From positions 1 to 64,000 of the forward strand of contig NZ_LIGE01000024.1 in NCBI RefSeq assembly GCF_001297015.1: 64,000 nt of DNA, read 5' to 3'. Positions within the stretch are counted from its first letter, which is position 1, and every line of letters begins with the position of its first letter. Origin of the DNA: Pseudomonas sp. RIT-PI-r (lineage in GTDB: Bacteria > Pseudomonadota > Gammaproteobacteria > Pseudomonadales > Pseudomonadaceae). Positions 16,697 through 27,900 of the stretch are shown one piece after another. The position numbers and the translations under genes were made by a program. Under the pieces are notes generated by a model. It did no database searches, had not been told where the DNA came from, and saw nothing but the letters and a program-made list of their open reading frames with translations.

Positions 16697-17830
16697 TTAC
16701 CAGCCCCGTCCCGAATTCACCCAGAAATTCACCGACAGTGATGTCGACACCGATTCCACCTGATGGAACCAGCCCTCCGGCAAAAACAGCAAATCCCCAG
16801 CCTCCAGCGTTACCCGCAGAAATGTCACGTCGCGGGCGGCTGGAAAACGCTCGTAGTCCGGGGCGTCTGGGTTGAAATCACAGCCATCCAGCCCACCCTT
16901 GGGCGCCGTCGACCAGGTGCCCAGCGCTTCACGGTGATGCGGCGCGGCGAGGGTGAAGGTCTTCTGCCCCCAAACCTGCGCGAAGAGGTTGTCGGTGTCG
17001 TCACGATGCAACGGCGTCAACGTGCCTTTCGGCCCGATCCAGATTCGCGGCGGAATAAACAGCGAGGTGTCGAAGTAGGGCGGGTACTTGATCTGCTGCA
17101 TCAACTGCGCCGGCAGGATGTTGTTGCCCATGTAGGCGGGTGGTTCGCCATCTGCACCCTTGACCGCCGGTTGGTCCAGCGAGGCGATGAAGTCGGCCAT
17201 CGACGTGGAGCGAAAATCACGTTCGGTGGAGAAGGTTTTCTTCACGTAATCGCCATGGCGGGTGATGCCTTGCAGCTCGGCGAAATGCACCAGCGATTCT
17301 TCGCGGCTGAGGTTGAACAGTGGCCAGTCGTGCAGCGCATTGCTGATCACCACCGGAATGCCATTGGGCAAGTAGCGGCTGTTGAATTCGGCGACCGACA
17401 GATCACTGCGGGCAAGGCGTTCGACGCTGCTTTGGGTCGGCAGGCTGGCAGTGAGTTTTTCGCTGAAGCGCGGCGGAGTCGGGTAGCGCTTGTTCATGTC
17501 GACTTTTTCCGCCACGGCGCCACCGTGCATCGCATGTTCGATAATCTGCGGCAGCATCGTTGCCAGGCCCATGTTGCCGCCGATTTTCAGGCGCCCGCTG
17601 GCGAACAGCTCTTCGACGTTGGCCATGCCGCTCATGATCCCGAGGAAATCGCGCTCGGCGACTTCAATGGTCACGTCCGGGCTGGCGTGGTGTCCGGGCT
17701 CGGTGCGGCTGCTGGCCTTGACCTCGGACCAGTAGGCCTGCTGCGGACCAAACACGAATTGAAAAACGCCTTCGATGCCGACGGCACCGGCATTGGCGAA
17801 CAGCTTGCCCAGGATGCTCTGCAGGTCCAC
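16697..17830 (-). CDS. SCP2 domain plus JmjC-type cupin-like oxygenase
   Basis: A 377-aa protein of two parts. Residues about 1-115 look like an SCP2 lipid/sterol-carrier domain (FQFVFGPQQAYWSE; VTIEVAERDFLGIMSG; GRLKIGGNMGLATMLPQI). Residues about 140-377 are a cupin_8/JmjC-like domain. An intact 2-oxoglutarate/Fe(II) site is visible: His and Asp in LTPLHRDDTDN, a Lys in WGQKTFTL, and the distal His in LPEGWFHQVESVSTS. Members hydroxylate proteins or small molecules; the substrate here is unknown. A perfect TAAAT-N16-CGT box lies 38-61 nt upstream, and the divergent neighbour is the thioesterase that opens the pyoverdine NRPS region. I infer iron-starvation expression and a link to siderophore formation or to iron-sparing. 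Confidence 0.85.
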   Translation of the reverse strand: MDLQSILGKLFANAGAVGIEGVFQFVFGPQQAYWSEVKASSRTEPGHHASPDVTIEVAERDFLGIMSGMANVEELFASGRLKIGGNMGLATMLPQIIEHAMHGGAVAEKVDMNKRYPTPPRFSEKLTASLPTQSSVERLARSDLSVAEFNSRYLPNGIPVVISNALHDWPLFNLSREESLVHFAELQGITRHGDYVKKTFSTERDFRSTSMADFIASLDQPAVKGADGEPPAYMGNNILPAQLMQQIKYPPYFDTSLFIPPRIWIGPKGTLTPLHRDDTDNLFAQVWGQKTFTLAAPHHREALGTWSTAPKGGLDGCDFNPDAPDYERFPAARDVTFLRVTLEAGDLLFLPEGWFHQVESVSTSLSVNFWVNSGRGW

Positions 17831-17867
17831 GGTGAATCCTCGTTATTGGTTTTGGCCTGAACAGTTA

Positions 17868-17891
17868 ACGAGCGCCTGCGGGGGGAATTTA
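17868..17891 (-). promoter_or_regulatory. PvdS-type iron-starvation promoter for the cupin-like gene
   Basis: On the minus strand the sequence reads TAAAT, 16 nt, CGT: an exact match to the iron-starvation box used by PvdS-type sigma factors. CGT lies 37 nt before the ATG at 17830. It is back to back with the plus-strand box at 17904. Confidence 0.75.
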
Positions 17892-17903
17892 CCGGTCGAA
17901 GAC

Positions 17904-17927
17904 TAATTTAGCCGCCACGGGATCCGT
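17904..17927 (+). promoter_or_regulatory. PvdS-type promoter for the thioesterase gene
   Basis: TAATT, 16 nt, CGT: one mismatch from TAAAT-N16-CGT. It ends 32 nt before the GTG at 17960. Only 12 nt separate it from the opposing box, so the two promoters form a divergent pair. Confidence 0.65.
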
Positions 17928-17959
17928 TTCTCTCTACAAGTGAATTTTTCGAGGAAAGC

Positions 17960-18697
17960 GTGGTGACCAAGCTGACCCTGCTGTGCCTGCCGTATTCCGG
18001 CGCCAGTGCCATGGTCTACAGCCGCTGGCGGCCGAAACTGCCGCAGTGGTTGCAGTTGCAACCGGTTGAGCTGCCGGGACGTGGCGCACGTTTCGGCGAG
18101 CCACTGCATACCGACATGCGTGCATTGGCGATGCAACTGGCCAAGGAGCTGCGCCCGACACTCAAAGTCCCTTATGCACTGTTCGGCCACAGCCTTGGCG
18201 CGTTGCTGGCCTGCGAAATGGCGCACGCCCTGCGCGCACTGGGCTGTCCCGAGCCGGTAGCGATGTTCGCTTCGGGAACCGCGGCGCCGACGATGCGTGC
18301 CGATTACGATCGCGGCTTTGCCGACCCCAAGACCGACGCCGAGTTGATCGAACAACTGCGCACGCTCAATGGCACCAGCGAGGAAGTGCTGGCCAACGCA
18401 GAGCTGATGAGCTTGACCTTGCCGATCCTGCGCGCGGATTTCCTGTTGTGCGGCAAGTTCGAGCCGCTGGCGCGACCGCTGCTCAACTGCCCGGTGCATG
18501 TGCTCGGCGGCAAGGCAGATCGCGCCACCACCGAGCAATTGATCGGCTGGAGCAAGGAAACCCGCGGCAGTTTTTCGGTGGACATGCTCGCCGGCGGGCA
18601 CTTCTTTATTCATGAGCATGAAGCGAAGGTATTGAAGGTGATCAAGGATCAGCTCGATGTGCATCATCGCCGCCACGCCATGGCCGCGACTGCCTGA
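17960..18697 (+). CDS. Type II thioesterase (PvdG-like), NRPS editing
   Basis: A 245-aa alpha/beta hydrolase of the external thioesterase family that removes misprimed or stalled groups from NRPS carrier domains. Motifs: LLCLPYSGASAMVYSRW at the N-terminus, nucleophile elbow ALFGHSLGALLACEMAHAL (Ser about residue 77), and catalytic His in MLAGGHFFIHEHE. The start is a GTG pair at 17960/17963 behind gaggaaa (17951-17957). It lies directly upstream of the first pyoverdine NRPS gene (244 nt, with a REP doublet between) and has its own PvdS-type box. It corresponds in function to PvdG of P. aeruginosa, which there sits beside pvdL; pvdL is not in this window, so I leave the symbol blank. Confidence 0.88.
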   Translation: MVTKLTLLCLPYSGASAMVYSRWRPKLPQWLQLQPVELPGRGARFGEPLHTDMRALAMQLAKELRPTLKVPYALFGHSLGALLACEMAHALRALGCPEPVAMFASGTAAPTMRADYDRGFADPKTDAELIEQLRTLNGTSEEVLANAELMSLTLPILRADFLLCGKFEPLARPLLNCPVHVLGGKADRATTEQLIGWSKETRGSFSVDMLAGGHFFIHEHEAKVLKVIKDQLDVHHRRHAMAATA

Positions 18698-18711
18698 ACA
18701 CCTTATAACCT

Positions 18712-18799
18712 GTGGGAGCGAGCCTGCTCGCGAAAGCGTCGCAACAGTCAGCATTTTCATTGCCTGACATACCGCTTTCGCGAGCAGGCTCGCTCCCAC
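18712..18799. repeat. REP doublet
   Basis: gtgggagcgagcctgctcgc (18712-18731) continues to 18738 and is repeated exactly inverted at 18773-18799. It separates the thioesterase gene from the NRPS promoter. Confidence 0.85.
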
Positions 18800-18863
18800 C
18801 TTTGATTTGTCGTGCCCGAGAAATCCCCGCTCTGCCTCCCGCCTGCCAGTTCTTCTCATTCGC

Positions 18864-18886
18864 TAATTTTTCCGGTCTGCATTCGT
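18864..18886 (+). promoter_or_regulatory. Probable PvdS-type promoter for the NRPS operon
   Basis: TAATT, 15 nt, CGT followed by TTT. It has one mismatch and one base less spacing than TAAAT-N16-CGT, but the surroundings (gctaattt and attcgtttt) match the neighbouring box at 17904. CGT is 55 nt before the ATG at 18942. Confidence 0.5.
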
Positions 18887-18941
18887 TTTATAGGGACGAC
18901 GTGCCTTTGTGCTTCCTGCCTACTGATCCGGATGCTAAGAA

Positions 18942-21900
18942 ATGAATGCTGAAGACTCCTTGAAACTCGCTCGCCGGTTTATCGGGTTGCCCCTGGAAAA
19001 GCGCCAGATGTTCCTCGCTGCCCTGCAGAGGGAAGGGGTGGATTTTTCCCGGTTTCCGATTCCGACCGGCGTCGAGGCCGAGGATCGGCAGGCGCTGTCT
19101 TACGCACAGCAACGCATGTGGTTTCTCTGGCAGCTGGATCCCCAAGGTGGCGCCTATAACCTGCCAGGCGCGGTACGGCTCAATGGCCGTTTGAACGTGG
19201 CGGCGCTGGAGCAAGCCTTCGCCAGCCTGGTCGAGCGCCACGAAACCCTGCGTACGGTGTTCCAGCGCCAGGCCGAGGACAGTCTGTCGCAAGTGCCGGC
19301 CAGCGCGCCGTTGGTGATCCGTCATGAAGACTTCAGCGCACTGCCGGCCAGCGAGCGTGAGCAGGCTGTGGTGCAGGCCGCCGAACAACAGTCGGTGTTG
19401 CCATTCGACCTGGCCGCGGGTCCGCTGCTGCGGGTGACGTTGCTCAAGCTCGCCGATCAGGAGCATGTGCTGCTGTTGACCCTGCACCACATCGTTTCCG
19501 ATGGCTGGTCGATGAACGTGCTGATCGACGAATTCATCCGTTGCTACGACGCGTTCGATGCCGGTCAGCCACCGCAACTGGCCGCGCTGCCGATCCAGTA
19601 CAGCGACTACGCCTTGTGGCAACGCCGCTGGCTCGAAGCGGGCGAACAGGCGCGCCAACTCGATTACTGGCAGGCGCAACTGGGTGACGAACACCCGGTG
19701 CTGGAGCTGCCGCTGGATCATTCGCGTCCGGCGATGCCGAGCTATCGCGGCACTCGCTATGAATTCGCTGTCGATGAACAACTGGCCGAGCAACTGCGCA
19801 ACACCGCGCAGCAGCATCAAGTCACGTTGTTCATGCTCTTGCTCGGTGCTTTCAACGCGCTGCTGCATCGCTACACCGGCCAGACCGACATCCGTGTCGG
19901 CGTGCCGATTGCCAACCGCAACCGTGGCGAAATCGAAGGGCTGATCGGCTTCTTCGTCAACACTCAAGTGCTGCGTACCCAACTGGACGGGCAGACCCGC
20001 ATTGACGATCTGCTGCGGTCCGTCAAGGACACCGCGCTCGGTGCTCAGGCGCATCAGGATCTGCCGTTCGAGCAACTGGTCGAAGCGCTGAAGCTGGAAC
20101 GCAGCCTCAGCCACACGCCGCTGTTCCAGGTGATGTACAACCACCAGCCGCAAGTGGCGGACATCGCCAGCATCAGCACTGCCTCCGGTCTACTGCTGAA
20201 TAGTCTTGACTGGCAGAGCCGTACCACCCAGTTCGACCTGACCCTCGATACCTACGAGAAGGGCGGCAAGCTGCATGCGGCGCTGACGTACGCCAGCGAC
20301 TTGTTCGAGCCGGCCACCATCGAGCGCATGGCGCGCCATTGGTTGCGCTTGCTCAAGGCCATGGTCGCCGATCCGTCGCAACGCATCGGCGAACTGCCGC
20401 TGCTGGAGGCCGATGAGCAGCACACGCTGGTGCATGACTGGAACAACGTTCACGCGGTTTATCCGACGCAAACCCCGATACACCAACTGATCGAAGCGCA
20501 GGTTGCGCGCACGCCGAATGCGCCTGCGCTGCTGTTCGGTGAGCAGACGCTGAGCTACGCCGAACTGGATGCGCGGGCCAACCGCCTCGCGCATTTGCTG
20601 GCTGAACAAGGCGTGCGGGCCGACAGTCTGGTCGGCGTTTGTGCTCTGCGTTCGGTGGAAATGGTTGTCGCGCTGCTGGCGACTCTCAAGGCTGGCGGCG
20701 CTTATGTGCCACTGGATCCGGAGTACCCGCAGGAGCGTCTGGCGTACATGATCGAGGACAGCGGCATTACCTTGTTGCTGACGCAGGAGGCGCTACTGGC
20801 GTCGCTGCCGACTGACGGCGTGCAGGTCATCACGCTGGATCAGCCGGGCCTGCTCGACCGCTACAGCGACAGCCGTCCGAACGTCAGCATCGATCCGCTG
20901 AACCTGGCCTATGTGATTTACACCTCGGGTTCCACCGGCAAACCGAAAGGCGCCGGCAACAGCCACGCGGCGCTGGTCAACCGCTTGTGCTGGATGCAGG
21001 AAGCGTACGCGATCGACGCCAGCGATTCGGTGTTGCAGAAGACCCCGTTCAGTTTCGACGTGTCGGTCTGGGAGTTTTTCTGGCCGCTGCTGACCGGTGC
21101 GCGTCTGGTGGTTGCCGCGCCAGGTGCGCACCGCGATCCGCTGCAACTGATCGACATCATCAACCGCCACGGCATCAGTACGTTGCACTTTGTGCCGTCG
21201 ATGTTGCAGGCGTTCATTCATGAGGCCGGTGTCGAAAGCTGCGTGGGCCTCAAGCGCATCGTCTGCAGCGGTGAAGCATTGCCGCTGGACGCGCAACTGC
21301 AAGTCTTCGCCAAACTGCCGAACGCCGGCCTCTACAACCTCTACGGCCCGACCGAAGCGGCGATCGATGTGACCCACTGGACCTGCGTTGACGAAGGCGC
21401 CGACAGCGTGCCCATCGGCCGGCCGATCGCCAACCTGCGCACCCACGTCCTCGATGCCGAACTGTTGCCGGTGCCGAGTGGCGTGGCCGGCGAACTGTAC
21501 TTGGGCGGCGCCGGTCTGGCGCGCAGTTATCACCAGCGCCCGGCGCTGACCGCCGAGCGTTTTGTGCCATGCCCGTTCCACGACGGCGCGCGCCTGTACC
21601 GCACCGGTGACCGGGTGCGTCAGCGCGCCGACGGGGTGATCGAATACCTCGGTCGTCTCGACCATCAAGTGAAACTGCGCGGTCTGCGCATCGAATTGGG
21701 CGAAATCGAAACCCGCCTGATGCAGCATCCGCTGGTGCGCGAAGCGGTGGTGCTGGTGCAGGGTGGCAAACATCTGGTCGCGTATCTGGTGCTGGAACAG
21801 GCTCAGCCGGACGAGCAGTGGCAGCAGGACGTCAAGGCGTGGCTGCTCGGCAGCCTGCCGGAATTCATGGTGCCGACCTACCTGATGACGCTGACCAAAC

Positions 21901-24900
21901 TGCCGGTCACCGCCAACGGCAAGCTCGATCGCAAAGCCTTGCCGCAACCGGATGCCGCGCCGCAGCAAGCGTTCGTCGCGCCGCAGGATGCGCTGCAAAA
22001 AGCGCTGGCGGCGATCTGGGAAGACGTGCTCGGCCTTGAGCGCGTCGGTCTGGAAGACAACTTTTTCGAACTGGGCGGCGATTCGATCATTTCGATTCAA
22101 GTGGTCAGCCGTGCGCGACAGGCCGGGATTCGTCTCAGCCCGCGCGACCTGTTTCAGTACCAAACCGTGCGCAGCCTTGCGCTGGTCGCCACGCTGGATA
22201 ATCAGACCTCGGTGGATCAAGGCCCGGTGACCGGTGACGCCGTGCTCGGGCCGATCCAGCAGCATTTCTTCAGTCGCGCGATGCCGCTGCGTGATCACTG
22301 GAACCAGTCGCTGCTGCTGACCCCACGCGACAGCTTGAATGCGCAGTGGCTTGAGGCCGCGCTGACGCAGGTGATCAATCATCACGACGCCTTGCGCCTG
22401 CGCTTTGTCGAAAGCGCAGACGGCTGGCAGCAGAGCCATGGCCCGCTGGTGGGCAGCGCTGACCTGTGGTTGCGTGATGCCGAGTCGGCGGAACAGTTGC
22501 AGGCGTTGTGCAACGCAGCCCAACGCAGCCTCGACCTGCAGAAGGGGCCTCTGCTGCGCGCACTGCTGGTGACGATGGCTGATGGCTCTCAGCGCCTGGC
22601 GTTGATCATTCACCACTTGGCAGTGGACGGCGTTTCCTGGCGCGTGCTGCTGGAAGATTTGCAACAGGCTTACGAGCAGCGCTCGGCGGGCGGAGGCATT
22701 CAGTTGCCGGCCAAGACCAATGCCTTCCAGAGCTGGACCGCGCGTCTGGAAAGCGCCGCTGCACGCTTCGATGAACAACTGGATTACTGGAAAAACCAGC
22801 ATCAGGGCGCACAGGATCTACCGTGCGAGCGACCGGACGGCAGCCTGCAAAACCTGCATGGCGAGAAAATCGAATGGCGCCTCGACGCCGAGCGTACCCG
22901 TCAGTTGCTGCAACAGGCGCCGGCGGCGTATCGCACGCAAGTCAATGATCTGTTGTTGACCGTACTGGCGCGCACCATCAGTCGCTGGACCCGCCAGCCC
23001 GGCACACTGATCGAGCTAGAGGGGCATGGTCGCGAAGACCTCTTCGATGACATTGACCTGACCCGCACCGTGGGTTGGTTCACCAGTCTGTTCGCGGTCA
23101 AGCTGACCGCTGCCGACGATCTCGACGGTTCGATCAAGTCGATCAAAGAGCAACTGCGCGCCGTGCCGGACAAGGGCCTGGGCTACGGCGTGCTGCGTTA
23201 TCTGGCGGCGCCATCGGTGCGCGCCGAATTGGCGCAGTTGGCTCCGCCACGGATTACCTTTAACTACCTCGGTCAGTTCGACCGCCAGTTCGACGAAGCC
23301 GCGTTGTTCGTGCCGTCCGCCGAAACCAGCGGTGTCGCGCAGGATCCGGCCGCGCCTCTGGCCAATTGGCTGACCGTGGAAGGTCAGGTCTATGGCGGTG
23401 AACTGTCGATGAGCTGGGGTTTCAGCCGCGAGATGTTCGACGGTGCGACCGTGCAGAAACTGGTGGATCAGTACGCCATTGAACTGCACGCGCTGATCGA
23501 GCATTGCTGCACGTTGCAAGCCGCACAAGCGACGCCATCGGACTTCCCGCTGGCGCGCGTGACCCAGGCACAACTGGATGCGCTGCCGGTGCCGGCAGGT
23601 CAACTCGATGATGTTTATCCGCTGTCGCCGATGCAACAGGGCTTGCTGTTCCACACCCTTTACGAGCAAGCGGCGGGTGAGTACATCAACCAGTTGCGCG
23701 TCGACGTCCAGGGTCTCGATCCCGAGCGGTTCCGCGCTGCGTGGCAGGCCACCGTCGATGCGCAGGACATTCTGCGCAGCGGGTTCGTCTGGCAGGGTGA
23801 GCTGGCGCAGCCGCTGCAGATCGTCCACAAGCGGGTGCAACTGCCGTTCAGCATTCTTGACTGGCGCGACCGCGACGATCAGCCCGCAGCGCTCGCGGCG
23901 TTGGCCGACGCCGAACGTCAGCAAGGTTTTGATCTGAGCTGCGCGCCACTGCTGCAACTGCAGCTGGTGCAGACCGGCGCCGAACAATGGCATTTGATTT
24001 ACACCCATCACCACATCCTCATGGACGGCTGGAGCAACTCGCAGTTGCTCGGTGAAGTCTTGCAGCGCTACAGCGGTCGCACGCCGGTGACTGGCGGCGG
24101 GCGTTATCGCGACTACATCGCCTGGCTGCAACGTCAGGACGGCCAATTGAGTGAGGATTTCTGGAGCGGTCAATTGGCCGCGCTGCAAGAGCCGACGCGA
24201 CTGGCCCGGGCAGCCACCGCTGGCGAGAAGCAGAGCGGCCACGGCGATCACTACCTGACACTGGACGTACAGCGCACCCAGGCGCTGGAAACCTTTGCCC
24301 GCCAGCAAAAAGTCACCGTCAACACCTTGGTGCAAGCGGCATGGTTGCTGTTGCTGCAACGCTACACCGGTCACGAAGCCGTGGCGTTCGGTGCGACGGT
24401 GGCCGGGCGTCCGGCGGATCTGCCGGGCATCGAGCAGCAGGTCGGTCTGTTCATCAACACCTTGCCGGTGATCGGCGCGCCGCGTCCGGATCAAAGCGTT
24501 GGCAGCTGGCTGCAAGCGGTACAGGCGCAAAACCTCAGCTTGCGCGACTTCGAACACACGCCGCTGGCGGACATCCAGCGTTGGGCCGGGCAGGGCGGTG
24601 AAGCACTGTTCGACAATATTCTGGTGTTCGAAAACTACCCGATTGCCCAGGCGCTGAGTCAGGCCGGGCAAGGGCTGACATTCGGTGATGTCGGCAATCT
24701 CGAACAAACCCATTACGCGCTGAGCGTGGCGGTCACCCTCGGTCAGCAGTTGGCGTTGCACTACAGCTTTGATCGCGGCCAGTTCGCCAGCGATGTCATC
24801 GCCGGTATCAGTGCGCACCTGTTGCAATTGCTTGAGCAGTTCGCCGTGTCCGCCGAACGCAACCTCGGTGAAATCGCCTTGGCCGATGCTCAAGAGCAGG

Positions 24901-27900
24901 CCCGCCAGCAAGCCGAAAACCATCCGCAGCCGTACCCGGTGGACATCGGCGTACATCAGCGTATTGCCGCGTTGGCTGCGCAAAATCCGCAGCGCACGGC
25001 GGTGATCTTCAACGGTGAGCATTTCAGCTACGGCGAGATCGACCAGCGTGCCAATCAACTGGCGCACGCACTGATCGCCCGCGGCGTCGGCGCAGAAACC
25101 CGCGTCGGTGTAGCGCTGCCGCGCAGTGAGTCGGTGATCGTCGCGCTGCTGGCGGTGCTCAAGGCTGGCGGTGCTTATGTGCCGCTGGACACCAGCTATC
25201 CGCGCGAACGCCTGGCCTATCTGATCGAAGATTCCGGGCTGGCGCTGCTGATCAGCGACTCGTCGGTGTCGGCGCAATTGCCGGTCGATGAGTCGGTGCC
25301 GCTGCTGGAACTGGATCGTCTCGATTTGCGCGAGTTGCCGATCAAGGCACCGCAGGTGCAACTCGATCCGCACAACCTCGCCTACGTGATTTATACCTCC
25401 GGTTCCACCGGCAACCCGAAAGGCGTCAGCGTCGCCCACGGTCCGTTGGCCATGCATTGCCAGGCCATCGGTCAGCGCTATGAAATGCGCGACAGTGACT
25501 GCGAATTCCACTTCATGTCGTTCGCCTTCGATGGTGCCCACGAACGCTGGCTGACCAGCCTGACTCACGGTGCGTCGCTGCTGATTCGCGACGACACGCT
25601 GTGGACGCCGGAGCAGACCTACAACGCGATGATCGAACACGGCGTGACCGTCGTCGCATTCCCGCCGGTGTACCTGCAACAACTGGCCGAACACGCCGAG
25701 CGCGTCGGCAATCCGCCGAAGGTGCGTATCTATTGCTTCGGCGGTGACGCAGTGCCGAACGCGAGTTTTGAGCGGGTCAAACGCGCGCTCGATCCGGACT
25801 ACATCATCAACGGCTACGGTCCGACCGAAACCGTGGTCACTCCACTGATCTGGAAGGCCGGTCGCGAAGTGCCGTGTGGCGCCGCGTACGCACCAATCGG
25901 CAGCCGTATCGGTGACCGCAGCGCCTACGTGCTCGACGCCGATCTGAACCTGCTGCCGCAAGGCATGGCCGGTGAGTTGTACCTCGGTGGCACGGGGCTG
26001 GCGCGGGGTTATCTGAACCGTCCGGGGCTGACTGCCGAGCGCTTCGTCGCGGACCCGTTCAGCACCACCGGCGGCTTGCTTTATCGCACAGGCGACCTGG
26101 TGCGTCAGCGTCTCGATGGCACGTTCGACTATCTGGATCGCATTGACAATCAGGTGAAAATTCGCGGTTTCCGTATCGAGTTGGGCGAAGTCGAAGCGGC
26201 TCTGCAAGCCCTCGACGGCGTGCGTGAAGCGGTGGTCGTCGCGCAGGAAGGCAGCGCCGGCAGTGGCAAGCGTCTGGTGGCGTATGTGGTGGGCGATTCC
26301 AGCCATGCCGACTTCACCGACGATCTGCGTGCGCAACTCAAGGCGACGTTGCCGGGGCACATGGTGCCGGCGTATGTCTTGCGTCTGGAGCGCATGCCGC
26401 TGACGCCGAACGGCAAACTCGATCGCAAGAACCTGCCGAAACCGGACGTCAGCCAGCTGCAGCAGGCTTACCTTGCACCGCACACGCCGCTGGAACAGCA
26501 ACTGGCGGCGATCTGGCAAGACGTGCTCAAGCTTGAGCAGGTCGGTATCAGCGACAACTTCTTCGAGCTGGGCGGCGATTCGATCATCTCGATTCAAGTG
26601 GTCAGCCGTGCGCGGCAGGCCGGGATTCGCTTTACACCGAAAGACCTGTTCCAGCACCAGACTATCGCAGCGCTGGCCGTGGTCGCGCAGACCGGTGAAG
26701 CGTTGCAATTGATCGATCAGCAACCGGTCGCCGGTAGCACAGCGCTGTTGCCGATCCATCAGGAGTTCTTCGCGCAGGCGATTCCCGATCGTCATCACTG
26801 GAACCAGTCGGTGATGCTCAAGCCGACACGGGCGCTGGATGCGCAATTGCTGGAGCAAGCACTCGATGCCTTGGTGCTGCATCACGACAGCTTGCGTCTG
26901 GACTTTGTCGAGCAGGCTGATGGTTGGGCCGCGCAATACCGTGATGTGGTAACGCAAGCGGGTGAGACCATTCTGTGGCAAGTCGAGGTCGCTGACCTTG
27001 CAGCTCTGGAAGCGCTGGGCGACAAGGCGCAACGCAGCCTGCAACTGAGCGGTGGCTCGCTGATTCGCGCGGTGTTGGCGAATCTGGCTGACGGTACGCA
27101 ACGCCTGTTGCTGATCGTTCATCACCTGGTGGTCGATGGCGTGTCGTGGCGGATCCTGTTCGAAGACCTGCAAAACGCTTATCGGCAGATTCTCGCGGGT
27201 AACCCCGTGCAATTGCCGGCCAAGACCAGCGCAGTCAAAGCTTGGGCAGCAGCGTTGCAGGACTATGCGGCAAGTCCGGCGCTGCAAACCGAACTGGGCT
27301 TCTGGCAGCAGCAGTTGCAGGGCGCCTCGGCTGCCTTGCCTTATGATCATCCGCACGGCGGGCAGCAACACGATCAGGCGCTGACGATCCGCAGCAAACT
27401 GGACAAAGCCCTGACCCGTCAACTCTTGCAGGATGCGCCACAGGCCTATCGCACACAGGTCAACGATCTGCTCCTGACCGCACTGGCGCGAGTGATGGTG
27501 CGCTGGACCGGTGCTGATAACGCGCTGGTCTTGCTCGAGGGCCACGGTCGTGAAGATCTCTTCGACAACATCGACCTGACCCGCACGGTCGGTTGGTTCA
27601 CCAGTGTGTTCCCGGCGCGTCTGTCGCCGGTCGCCGAGTTGGGCGCATCGCTCAAGCAAGTCAAGGAGCAACTGCGGGCCATTCCGCACAAAGGCATCGG
27701 CTTCGGTGCGCTGGCGCATCTGGGTGATGAACAGGCGCGCGAAACCCTGCAGGCCTTGCCGACACCGCGCCTGACTTTCAACTATCTGGGCCAGTTCGAC
27801 GGCAGCTTCGACGGGGCCGACGAGGCCTTGTTTGTACCGACCAGCGAAGCCGGCGGTGCCGAAGTCAATATGCAAGGGCCGCTGGGCAATCCGCTGGCGC

